A stretch of DNA of 64,000 bases. Source: Solen grandis. Its lineage: Eukaryota > Mollusca > Bivalvia > Adapedonta > Solenidae. The notes below the pieces were generated by a model, which saw only the letters and a program-made list of their open reading frames with translations, was not told the DNA's origin and did no database searches. The stretch covers positions 38,498,766 through 38,562,765 of the forward strand of contig CM037785.1 of NCBI GenBank assembly GCA_021229015.1, given 5' to 3'. Both the position numbers and the translations under genes were made by a program. Each line of letters begins with the position of its first letter. The stretch's first letter is position 1. Shown here piece after piece: positions 13,401 to 23,925 of this stretch.

Positions 13401-16400
13401 ATGATCCTTTATCTCATATGGGCTCATTTTGATACATTGGCAAACAGAATATTGTAGCTCAGATTCTACAGTCTGCATGGCAACAAAAAATAAATTATTT
13501 CATATAACATTAAATGCTCAGTAAATCAATATTTTAAATAATTAACATGTACATAAATACTCCTGAGGTAAAGGTTTTAAAAAAGTGGATGTAAAAATGT
13601 AACCTAACAGTAAATGTTGCAAATGTATGACAAGAAACCTTTGGTGGATAGCCAACCATTTTGCTAGCTCATCATTAGAAAAAGCAAGCAAAGACCAAAT
13701 AGTAGTATGGTATGATTGACTTGACAAATATCTGATTTAGATGGAAACCAAAAGTAGTATGCAATTCAATTAACTTAACCTAACATCAGAGAAATCAATT
13801 TTACCAGATCTATCTTAGATTTTGTGGTCTTGTACATACTTTTATAGCACCAGGAACACTTACATGTAGTGGAAGAATGGAGACCGTCTAAAGAAAGGCT
13901 GGGCACCCTCCCCCAGCCTTGCCCAGCCCAGGGCAGAGATTCTGGCCTCTTTGTCTTGAGTCCTTAGTGGTTGCCCACCCACAAATGTGATCTGAAACAC
14001 CAGGAAAGAAAATGAGTAAAACTTAGTTCACTGACTGTTAACAAAAAAATCTATCTATACCGATGAAATAAAATTGTGTTCATTTTAAAAGGAATCAAAT
14101 AACATGGATATAGAACCAGATTTCTCACATGACTAAGAAACCGTTTGGAAAATATTGGAAGAAAATGGTGAAATAAAAGCATCCTGTTTGGTACTGCAAA
14201 ATTTTCAATACAAACACATTAAAAAACCAAATGACCATATATGACTTTCCACGGTCAAATTGAGCTATGCTTCAAAATTCAAATGAATACCCCCTGAACT
14301 TAAAAAAAAAAATACATCCTTACTAATTCCTGGCCTTAATCAGTAAGCTAAAAGTCCCTAGGCAAAATACATGGTAAAGTCTTCATAATGCGCCAATAAC
14401 ATTGATTTCCCCAACAGTCAATGAAAATGCCAGATACTGGATTGCGTTATCTGCACAAAAAGATATGGTGGCCAATCAGATATATGACACAACTCTAAGA
14501 AGATTTTAGTGTATTTGCCCAGAGTGAATAGTCTCATTAGCCAGTATTTAAAAAAAAAAAAGGTTGTAACTAAGTTGACAGACTATAGATGTCATTCACC
14601 AGTAACTATTCTACCATATATTACAATTCATCTGTACTGAACAGCTAGTTTATACCTGATCAAGCACTGACCATGTTCCTTACTCCCCCTTTTATTGTCA
14701 TGACAACCCTGGGATATCTAAGAACGATTAAGTCAATCATGCTTACCAGTTTTTCCGCAAACTCTACAGGCTGGAACCTAATGAACTCTGTGTGAAGAGC
14801 CTCGGCCTTACGACGCCCAAAGTCAGCAATGATGGACATTGTCTGTGAGTCCAAGACAACCTCCCTTGTTGTTTTGACTGGAAACAGAAATTACATCACA
14901 AATATGTTATTTACCCTGGGACTTTCAAGAAAATGCCACATTCACCTTGTTTTATTGTAATAAGCACATATTCTGAGGGGAAAAAAGCCTATAACCATGT
15001 TATGTATGGGTCTCTAAGCTTTTCTTGTTAACAATTCATGACAACAAACTTATAACTAGAAGTTTGTTTTCATAGAATCATAGAAAACTGGTGTCCCCCC
15101 ACACACACTCATACATCAAAGTTGAGGTGGATATCAATGAAAGTGCAGCAGTACTACACTGTAGTGAACCCCCAAATCCTGTGATGTAAAATTCTCTCAG
15201 CATGTAGATAATTTTAAATTATAAATTTTGTGTTCCACCTGAAGTTTCAACTCAACAGCATTAGTATTCCCACAGATGAAGCATCAGTATATCAGGAGTT
15301 TTCTTGTGGTCAAGAAATTTGAAAAATGGGGATAACTCTAAAGTACTAACACCAGAGACAGAGTTATGGACCTAATGCATGACACTTTCTCTCATCAAGT
15401 TCTTTCCAGAAATGAAATTTACTTCAATAGCATAAGTAGAAGGGGATTTATCTTTCAGAAAAAAATGTGCGACAGACAGACAGATGGACAGACAACTTTG
15501 ACAAAAAACAATAAGTCTCACCCATAATTATATTGGGAGCAGATATAATAACAAGAAGTGTTACCTGGAACATGAATGTCACCAGCTGAAAGAAGCTTGA
15601 AGGAAGTGTGACAAAGTATGACAAATGAATAGACAGACAGATGAATGACAGAAAGTGAGGAGGCAAGGATTTTTCATGGACCTTCCCTGGCAAAAAGTAC
15701 TGGTCAAACCCAGGAACCCTCAAGAGGGATTAGTATAAGTTGCAAAAACTTGTTTCCCAATCAATGTGAAATAAATTAAGTTTTAACTTAAGAATTGGAT
15801 TTCAAAACCTAACACAAGTTGTGTAAAGATCAGTGGTACTTCACAATTTACCTGGCTTAAAGAGTTCCTCAGCTTCATTAAGACGCTCATGTAATTCGTC
15901 CGATTCTGGATTGGTGAGTTCTTCCGCATTTTCTAAAAATAAATTATTAAATAAAATCTATTTTAAGTAGGGCTGTAATTGATTGGAATTTTCTGATTTT
16001 TTTTTTTTTTTTTTTTCTCCCAAGTAACCAAAACCATATTCATCGACAAGGAATCATTTCTTTTGAAGACTAACATATTTTTCAAACCATAAACATGTGT
16101 TGTGTAAAGTTATTCTTATAAAAGATCATTTTTTAAAAAAAAAAAAAAAAATGCAAATACCATCAAGGGGAATAACACTAATGATTGCACAGCAATATAT
16201 TTTTTGTCTTCATCTATATCTTAAGCAAGTGCATCTATATATAGATATGAATTGGACAGAAAATATTGACAATACATAAGTAACAAAGGTTACGATGACA
16301 GCTCTAATTAAAGGGATAAAACATACCAAGGTGCAGAAGTCAATTTGACTGCTTGCCTTAAAATGAAAAATTAAAACCACTTTGAGCGTATTTTATTTTT

Positions 16401-18121
16401 TATCTGTCCTTATCAAATGAATGCTGCAAGGGTAAAAGTTGGAAATTTAAAAAACTCAGAATCCTGAATTTAGCAATTTTTATATAGTTTTAAATAGAAT
16501 AAGAAATCATTTGGCAATCAGAAAACTTTGAAAATCAGGAAAATTCCTGAAAACTTTTATCCATGATGCTGTGATTCTGACATCAAACAAGTGTTGTGAC
16601 CTTGACCTTAAAACTATCAACCTTGTACTTGTTCACAACACATTGTCTTGTCCTAGGGATCACTTGTGCCAAGTTATTTCAAAACAGGATCATACATAAC
16701 AAATAATAGCCAGGACACGATTAACTGCAAAAATTTTATGGTCAACTGACTGATGTGTCCTTGACTTTGAAGCTAGTGAACCTCCTGCCATGGCCAGTAC
16801 GAAAACATAACTGGAGATTAGGCCATGGGGGGATGACAACACCATTATGTAAATATCAATGAGAGTTTGGTGTCTGCCAAATTATGGAAGGTCAAACACA
16901 AATGTATGTTTTTGCATATGAATATTTAGATCACAGAAATATAAATATCATTCAAAGCATTGCTACAAAGTTGCTCTCGGTGAAATATGTAAAATTCTGA
17001 ATTGTTTTTTGTTTTTCTGCTGTGTATGTGTTTGTTGTGGATGTTGTGATTGTCAGAGATGGTTAAAAATTTTGTGATTTTTCTTGCAACACTTGGGATT
17101 TTTATTCATACAAAGTCAATTTAATTGAAATTTCAAGTAAGGATTGTGAGGAAATATCACTGTTGGTCTTAACTGCGCCCCTGTACTAACACCACCACCT
17201 TCCTTTTTGTTATCGTTGTCTCCCAAGATTTTATCACACACACAAACCACTGTGAGAATCTTATTGCTATGTTTTAGTAAATAATCTCAGATGATTTTTG
17301 TACGAAATTTTGATTCAACAGATAAATATTGCAAATTTTATCTCACACTACTCCTTTTGTTTTTTTTCTTAATACAAAACAATTTCCATGCAGAATGGCC
17401 CTTTTACAACCAAGTTTTTAAAATAAAGGTATTGGAATTCCTTAATTCCATCTGCTGTGTTTTCATAATTATAAATGGAAGTCATACAATTCACTACTGC
17501 TATGACGTCACCTAGATGTCGGGGTTAGGAAAACACAGAATGATGGGATAATATTTGACTCCTAATGTGTTAAATGTTATTCTCAAGTGAATAATCATTT
17601 ATAAAAGAATTTATTGAGTGTCATTGAATTTGATAGAATTAATTGGTACGTGAACAGTTTCTATTCTATGTTTTGTATTCATGTTGCATTTCCTAATTAA
17701 ATCTTAGAGGGGCGCAGTTTGGACACTCGAGGATATAAGTGATTATGATCTTTTTTTCACAGATTTGTGTTTAAACTTTATTAAACATATATTACAGTCA
17801 ATCATTGTATCAAGCACAGGTGTCCTGTACAAATAGTATATATAAAATAGCTCCTTTGTATATACTATATGGGCATCATTCCCAATCATCAAGCACCCAA
17901 CAGATCTGTTCTTGGCTACTTTCACTTTTCGAAAAAAGAGCCAACAAAAAGAAGTGAATATTGAAACGTTTCGAACAGCATACAATAAAAGCTTTGAGGA
18001 TATATTTAGATAAGTATGTCTTAATCCTCTTACGCTGTAAATCCTCGATAAGATTGCGATATCGTTTCCTGATATGTCTTCTTTCTTCTTCGTCGGTTGC
18101 TGGATTTTCATTTTCCGCCAT
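7481..18121 (-). CDS. NSMCE4A: SMC5/6 complex kleisin subunit Nse4 (NSMCE4A), ten exons
   Basis: Nse4 is the kleisin that bridges the SMC5 and SMC6 heads in the nuclear DNA-repair complex. I place coding exons at 18034-18121, 15852-15932, 14747-14877, 13864-13991, 12935-13034, 12310-12406, 11370-11461, 9548-9596, 7996-8081 and 7481-7558. All phases agree and sum to 930 bp (309 residues plus stop), close to the known family. The start is ATG at 18121 in a good context (GCGAAAATGG). Recognisable blocks, in order, are [16 protein letters not shown], the helix [45 protein letters not shown], the conserved C-terminal [16 protein letters not shown], and [15 protein letters not shown] at the end; these parallel the vertebrate protein. 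Intron 5 starts with GC and the exon 9 donor is GTACTG. Introns contain a Tigger remnant, a MITE and SINEs. Exon limits come from splice consensus and homology by eye. Confidence 0.93.
7688..7850 (-). repeat. partial SINE copy
   Basis: CCTGACACTGGGCCAACCAG and TGCTGAATGCCAAGCAGG match the body of the SINE at 38763-39075 in reverse orientation. It lies in the last intron of NSMCE4A and is degenerate. Confidence 0.6.
8214..9124 (-). mobile_element. Tigger/pogo-type transposon remnant
   Basis: The ends are CAGTAGAACCTCGTTAATCC at 8214 and an inverted counterpart, GATGAGGTTCTACTG, ending at 9124; both are flanked by TA, as expected for the Tc1/mariner superfamily. On the minus strand near 8520-8690 an open frame keeps the CENP-B-type N-terminal helix-turn-helix ([20 protein letters not shown], then [12 protein letters not shown]). 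The rest of the transposase, including the DDE domain, is absent, so at 911 bp the element is dead or non-autonomous. It sits in an intron of NSMCE4A, opposite in no sense: its reading frame runs in the same direction as the host gene. Confidence 0.82.
10249..10436. mobile_element. palindromic MITE (ACTGTGAAATCATTAGTTTTCG ends)
   Basis: Imperfect inverted ends, TACTGTGAAATCATTAGTTT against the reverse complement of AAATAAATGATTTTACAGGA, enclose about 190 bases that are largely self-complementary. It lies in an intron of NSMCE4A. A related stretch occurs near 6990-7030. Confidence 0.65.
11829..12040 (-). repeat. degenerate SINE body
   Basis: GATACCACACCCAGTCAAAC, TATCCTGACACTGGACCAAC and TGCTGAGCACCAAGC show this is a reverse-strand copy of the SINE seen at 38763-39075. 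The tRNA-like head is poorly preserved around 12020. Confidence 0.65.
12120..12305. repeat. GACAGA-rich simple repeat
   Basis: Imperfect GACAGA/CAGACA repetition runs up to the donor of NSMCE4A exon 6. The long minus-strand open frame across 12113-12424 is only exon 6 read through into this tract. Confidence 0.7.
12439..12712 (-). repeat. tRNA-headed SINE, reverse orientation
   Basis: From its 3' end (GGGTTTAACGTCCCACAGAC) to a reverse-complement B box (GGATCGAACCCACAACCTCC), this copy parallels 38763-39075. It is inserted in intron 5 of NSMCE4A, between exons 5 and 6. Confidence 0.8.
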
Positions 18122-18184
18122 TTTCGCCCGGTGCTATATAATAACAACACAACTGTGAGCATTGATAGCAGGTATATTATGTAG

Positions 18185-18640
18185 CTGTCACATAGTTGTA
18201 TCGTGCGGACGGTGCATAGACGTATATCAAACTCCGCGCACCGGTTACGTCACGCTACGCTACTTTACGTTGTTTGAGACGTATATATTGAATATACGTC
18301 TCTGGACGGTGGAACACGGTATAAAGCGGGGCATTGAGTGATCCGTGAACACGACTGCCGGCGAGGTAAAAGCGATGGAACACGGTAGAACCCGGTATGA
18401 GGACGGAGGGCCGGTACGAGGACGTTATGGAACCATTCATGGGACGGTGACGACGTACTAACCGTCATACCGAGCTCTACGTTGACACACTATATATATA
18501 TCATTCTCATACCGGCTACCTACCGACCCCATCTCTTAACGTTTTTAAAACCGGTCTCTTAACTACCTAATAACGTCCTCTTACCGTTCCACCGTCTTCA
18601 TAACGTCTCGCATACCGGTCTGTTGCCGAGTGTTTTCAAT
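18185..18640. repeat. degenerate CCGGT-rich repeat block, inverted halves
   Basis: Words such as ACACGGTA, CCCGGTATGAGGACG and GGTACGAGGACGTT fill the left half, while the right half (from about 18490) carries the reverse complements (CTCATACCGG, AACGTCCTCTTACCGTT). The block is therefore an imperfect inverted repeat centred near 18480. It starts just upstream of the NSMCE4A start codon. Similar material resumes at 20370-20560 and 21895-21975. Confidence 0.6.
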
Positions 18641-18806
18641 GAACCCGTTTAAAAACCATTCAAGACACCGTGACTCCATAGTTTACTGTAAAAAAAACAA
18701 CAAAAAACAACAACAACAACAAAAAATGACGAGTTTGAAAGTGAAAATAATCTACTTACAGACACAATAATAAGGTAGATACAGACAATAATATACTGAA
18801 ACTTAC

Positions 18807-18898
18807 CCGTGTTATCAGAAGACTCATACTTGGGATTCGGCTTCTTACCATTGAAGTTGTGGATCTGGATGGAGGATCCTGCGGTTCTAGAAGCTTTC
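18807..18898 (-). CDS. possible orphan exon, product unknown
   Basis: On the minus strand a short open block reads KKASRTAGSSIQIHNFNGKK followed by PNPKYESSDNT and ends at a strong donor, ACGG|GTAAGT (exon end 18807). An in-frame stop lies just upstream, so an acceptor near 18898 (AAAG) would be needed. I do not recognise the protein. It may be one exon of a gene whose others are outside the part I can parse, or a transposed fragment. Confidence 0.25.
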
Positions 18899-19061
18899 TT
18901 ACTTTACCCACCCCTAGGCATTAGTTACGAATTGTGAGAAAAATTATGAGATGTCAAATACCTATTTTAAATGTTATTATAGGTCTTTGGAGTAGTACAT
19001 GTACGTAAAATTCTTGAACTGATGTGTGACCGGACGGGTGAATTCCCAGCTTTTATAGAAC

Positions 19062-20330
19062 AGAACAGAACATATATTTTATTGACTTGTACATAGTACA
19101 TCATTATATATATATATATATATTTTATTGACTTGTACATAGTACATCATTATATATATATATTTGTTAATAACAAAATAGAAAATACATATATGCAGAA
19201 CATTTAAATACTAATACAAAACTGTCATCTATTTCATATGCAAAGCATCACGTGATCAAGTATACATTTATCCTAAAGAGAGATGAACTAATTATCATGA
19301 GACAGACTTATACGTACAGAAAAGCAGATTTTATAAATTTTGCCAGGTTAAATAATATATCAAAATAATTTGTCTGTAATAGTTGTATAAATTTAACCAT
19401 GCTTGGTCTTACATAATAAAACTTATCAATATACTTTGTTCTTAATTCCGAAAAACAAGGACATTTAATAATTAAATGAAATTCATCTTCAATATCCTGT
19501 CTTCTGCAATATATACAATATCTTTCTGACCTGGGAATTCTATTTAAACCATATCGACCAGTTTGTATGCGTAAACTATGAGAAGAAAGTCGAATTCTGC
19601 AAATATATATTCTTAAATTGTGTAGTAGCATATCTAAATAAGTTTCATATCCAAATACATCTTTAATATTATTGTACAAACACATAATTTCACTCTTTTC
19701 CTTGTCTGAATACCATGTTTGACAGAAATTATCAATTAAACGTCGTTTAAATATTACAATGAGCTCATTTTCATTGAAAACAGACTGCTGATCCCATATA
19801 TATGCAAAACCATTTTGACACAATAAGTTTTTAACATTAGACAACCAACTTTTTCTCCCCAACTCACAATCATTATAAGAAATTTTATACATATGTTTTA
19901 ATATTATGTTATCAGTATTTAACAATTTACACCAATACTTCAAAATTCTTACAGAACGAGATATATTATAAAGGATATCTTTCAAGTTCACCATAAACAC
20001 CTATATTAGGAGTAGTGGTTTTTACACCGAGTATAGTTTTACAAAATTTTAAATGAATACGCTCTATTTCCTTTGATTTCCTTTGAGTTCCTGTACTATA
20101 TCATTACCTAATTTAGAAAAATATTCATAAAATTCTTCAAGACTTAAGTCATTGTTGCTAGATTTTTTCTTATTATTAAAATAACGCCAAAAATTCTTAG
20201 GTTTCTGTGAACGAAGATTCTCAATTTCCTTCAGCCGTTTTTGTTCATACAGTTTACGTGTTTTCCTTATCATATCCTTGTGTTTCTTTTTACATGCACA
20301 AAAATATTGTCTGTTTTGGTCAGATTTCAT
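19062..20330 (-). pseudogene. non-LTR retrotransposon (LINE) with internal deletion
   Basis: Two coding blocks share the minus strand. The upstream one, 20064-20330, is a basic linker-like segment containing KPKNFWRYFNNKKKSS, typical of the region between endonuclease and reverse transcriptase. The downstream one, 19308-20000, is the C-terminal part of ORF2, with the cysteine-rich RYCIYCRRQDIEDEFHLIIK and CPCFSEL. The whole RT core, including any Y/F-A-D-D motif, is missing between them. The 3' end has two copies of TTTTATTGACTTGTACATAG separated by TA repeats (about 19070-19165). It is inserted within the CCGGT-rich block. Confidence 0.75.
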
Positions 20331-20369
20331 TCTATTAAATGCTATTTATATACCGTGTGTGACATCAGC

Positions 20370-20560
20370 AAGGCGGCGCGAACGTTTAACGAACGGTATG
20401 GGGGCATTCCGGGCATTAAGGGGCCGGTAGCCACACGTACGGTGAGGACCCGGCATAGGACCGGCTAGACCCGGCAAGCAACGGCCAACACGGTGATACT
20501 GGCTGCTACGAGGACGCTTTAAGCGGTATGGACCCGGTATGGAAACGTTTAGTACACGAC
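20370..20560. repeat. CCGGT-rich repeat block, second part
   Basis: GGGGCCGGTAG, ACGGTGAGGACCCGGCAT and GGACCCGGTATGGAAACG repeat the word set of 18185-18640. The intervening LINE suggests one original block split by insertion. Confidence 0.55.
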
Positions 20561-20572
20561 TGAAAAAATAAA

Positions 20573-21894
20573 TAAGAGGGCCAAGATGGCCCTAAATCGC
20601 TCACCTGAGAAACTTTGTCTTCATTGTCAGTTATTGTATTATGAGTCATACTGAATACATAATCCATGCAGAAGTACAAGATCATATAAATTCCACACAA
20701 AAACTGCACCAGCCATCTAAATTTTGAAGGTCATAGCTCTGATAAGTCTATATAAAATCAAGTGACCTCTGGGGTTGGGTCAATTTTGACACCAAGGCCA
20801 TGCTTTGAACAGACTTGGTTGAGGTTCACTAGTAAACATCTTCACCCCAGGCTTCGTGATTTCTTGGAAGATCTTTTTAGGGTTTTCCGATACAAGTATA
20901 TATATGTGTGTAAAATAAAGTAACCCCTAAGGCAGGGTCAATTTTGACCCAAGGGCCATAATTTGAACAAACTTGGTAGAGGTTCACCTGGCCATGTTAC
21001 ACACCAAATATCTAAACGTTAGGCCTTGTGGTTTCTGACAAGAAGATTTTTTCTAGTTTTTCCTAAATAAGCCTATGTAAAATCAAATGATCCTAAGGGC
21101 GGGGCCAATTTTTACCCAATGGCCATGATTTGAACCAACTGGGTAGTGGTATACTAGATAGGCCATGTTACACACCAAATAAGTAAATTCTAGGCCTTGT
21201 TTTTCAAGTGACCCCTGGGGCGGGGCCAATTTTGACCCAAGGGCCATGATTTGAAAAATCTTGGCTGAGGTCTACTAAACCATCTTACACACCAAATATC
21301 TAAACTCCAGGCCTTGTGGTTTCTGACAAGAAGTTTTTTTTCTAGTTTTTCCTATATAAGTCTATGTAAAATCAAGCGACCCTTTTGACCCCAGGGCCAT
21401 GAACCAGTTTGGTCGAGGTCTACTAGGCCTTTTTACACACCAAAAATCTAAACTCTTGGCCTTGTGGTTTCTGACTAGAAGAATTTTTTCTTTTTTCAAT
21501 GTAAGTCGTGACCCCTTGGGCGGGGTCATGATTTGAAAAAAAAAAAAAAAAAAAAACTGTGTAAAGGTCCATAAGACAATGACACACACCAAATATCTGA
21601 GCTCTAGACCTTGCGGATGCAGAGAGGAAGATTTTTAAAAGATTTTTAAAAACCTAATCTATTTTTAGATCCTGTGACCCAGCTATGCAACGGAAGGGAA
21701 CCATTTGAACATCTTTGGTAGAGCTTTATGCAAGGAACATCACAGGCAATTTTCATCACATTTTGCCCAGTGGTTTTGGAGGAGATGTTGTTTAAAGAAA
21801 ATTGTTGACGCCGGTCGTACGCACCGTACGGACGCCGGACAAAAGGCGATCACAGTAGCTCACCATGTGTACGTTGTGCTCAGGTGAGCTAAAA
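20573..21894. repeat. tandem-unit repeat bounded by CTCACCTGAG / CTCAGGTGAG
   Basis: GCTCACCTGAG (20599-20609) and CTCAGGTGAGC (21880-21890) form inverted ends. Between them a unit of about 185 bp recurs some six times, each with GACCCAAGGGCCATGATTTG, CACACCAAATATCTAAAC and GGCCTTGTGGTTTCTGACAA. Homopolymer expansion occurs at 21537-21556. I know sequences of this kind as abundant dispersed repeats of molluscs; no coding capacity is visible. A short CTCACCTGAG-type fragment also occurs near 9240. Confidence 0.75.
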
Positions 21895-22680
21895 CTAATG
21901 CGGACGGAGAGATTATTACCGGTTGTCATTTAAATCAAACGGTATGGGCCCGTTGGGCTTAACCGGTGCTATGTGACAGAACCATTACATCTGTACCAGA
22001 CACATAGTCGTACGCCGAAACAAAATACATGTATATCAGCATAAAGTCATGAAACTTAGCACACATGATCATTGGATGTTCTTTCATCTCAAAGGAAATG
22101 ATTTTAATTGATAAAGATTTCCAGTTATAAATGTCAATTAACTTTTCCTTACCTGTCACATCTCTTTATAATAAAGTCCCCGCTTTCATGATTGACATTG
22201 ATAAACAGTTCTGAAGACAAGGAAAATAGCGCTAAAAATTAGTTTTTCTTTTTTATGTTATATGGAAGTATATTCCACCATGTCTGTTTCTAGACATATT
22301 TCATCGGACCCCCCCCCCCCCCGCTGACTTATTCTTTATTCTTCAGGCGTGGGTAGTCAACGATGGACATATTCAAGACTTAAATACATGTAACTATCGT
22401 AAGAGCGGATAGGTATAAACAAAGAAATCGACTCCATTTCGCGAAATGGACCAAAATAGCTATCCATATCTACCGATCGTACCAACTTACAATATATTTA
22501 CAATATTCGTTAAGAATTTATTTTATCAATTTCATATTTTTTATTATCCTTTTTTTTGTGGGGGTGGGGGTGGGTATTTTTGTTAGAGAAACAAAAAAGA
22601 TGAATAAATGATAAGTATTTAAGAATTAATTTAGAGCCAGGGACTCTATATACATATTACATAGAGTCATTGTTTACAGA
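21895..22680. other. non-coding region with CCGGT remnant and poly-C
   Basis: The first 80 bases (ATTACCGGTTG, CGGTATGGGCCCG, AACCGGTGC) look like the third piece of the CCGGT-rich block. A poly-C run lies at 22310-22322. I see nothing else. Confidence 0.5.
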
Positions 22681-23452
22681 TTAAGATATGAATTCATTGG
22701 AAACCATTGCAAATCGTGAGCTTGGCGATCAGAGTGGCGCAAATTAGTCATTGTTAGTAAGCATAAATCTTATCAATATCGTTGAACATCAATTTTTCCT
22801 TAAAATTCATTCTCACATGTATTCATTGTATAAAAAACGATTGATTTGTATTAACCACTTTACCCTTTTAGACATTGATTATAGCATATTTCACTAATCG
22901 CTTAACGATGCAGTAAGGATTTTGTACACACAAACTACGTCTATCATCAACGCACGTTAAGATAATTTCTTGACAGAGTGTATTATTATGTTAAAGAATA
23001 TCGTTATTGACATGTATATATGTTATAAACAAAAGAAGTACATGAGGTATCATAAAAGAAAAGGCCGACTTCGGGTAACGGGTAATAAATTTTGTACCCA
23101 GGTACCGGTAATATTCCACCGACTCGCGGGTACCTGGTTACTCGAGCTCGTTTCAGCCCTACCAATCAGCGTATTATAAAGAATTTCGATCTGATTCACT
23201 GATGATTTTTTTTTCAAAATCGCGATTATTCGAAGACCGTGGGGGTATAAAAATGATATTCGGAAAACCGAGAAATTATATATTTAGTTTTATGGATGTG
23301 TAGTTGAGCTCGTTTCGGGACTAGGACTTTATCTCGGATAAGGCAAGGTATTCGGAATTTTGCTTCTCGGGATATTGCCATTTTCACGGCACATGTACGT
23401 TGTTTGCACTTTATTTATTTTACATCAATTACGAAACAATATATTAATCACT

Positions 23453-23645
23453 CTCGATGGCTGTGGTGGCGGCCTATGTGGTCATTATTGTGGGAGGAAA
23501 CCGGGGAGCCCGGAGAAAACCCACATGTCTGGACGGGCGACCACTATACCCTCTCACGTACGTGACTAAGTACCAAACGAGGAACGCATTGGTGAGAAGC
23601 GATGCGCGTTACCACTACGCTATCCAGGCATCCAAGGATCGCATA
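23453..23645 (+). repeat. SINE-like dispersed repeat (GGAAACC..AGAAAACCCACATG)
   Basis: TGTGGGAGGAAACCGGGGAG followed by CCCGGAGAAAACCCACATG is a motif of very widespread animal interspersed repeats. The copy lies about 300 bases upstream of the first C1q start codon; the second copy of the duplicated segment lacks it, so it inserted after the duplication. Confidence 0.6.
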
Positions 23646-23821
23646 TACTTTTAAAGTGCATACGGATTCAGGTTTGTGCAACGTTTATGTGTGTCACTTT
23701 AAAGGTTAAAAAAATACGAAAAAATAAAAGAGAAAAAGAAAACAATATTTATTTGCGTGAACAATGGCAATATTTAATTGCATATTTATTCTACATTTTT
23801 TAAAAAAAGTTTTGTGTTAAA

Positions 23822-23822
23822 T

Positions 23823-23860
<38 letters not shown>

Positions 23861-23862
23861 AT
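23822..23862 (+). repeat. GA microsatellite upstream of C1q gene A
   Basis: A (GA) run with a single slip, ending about 65 bases before the start codon at 23926. It is followed by GTGATTTGTTATCTCGA, which is also present at the equivalent place in copy B, so this is a shared promoter or 5' UTR feature. Confidence 0.9.
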
Positions 23863-23925
23863 TTACGGTGATTTGTTATCTCGAAGAATATCCGTAACAT
23901 AGTCAGATGACTGTAGACTTTAAAG

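Noticed and set aside
22970..23179. 69-residue frame before C1q gene A
   Set aside because: The corresponding part of the duplicated copy near 28.9-29.1 kb does not preserve the frame.
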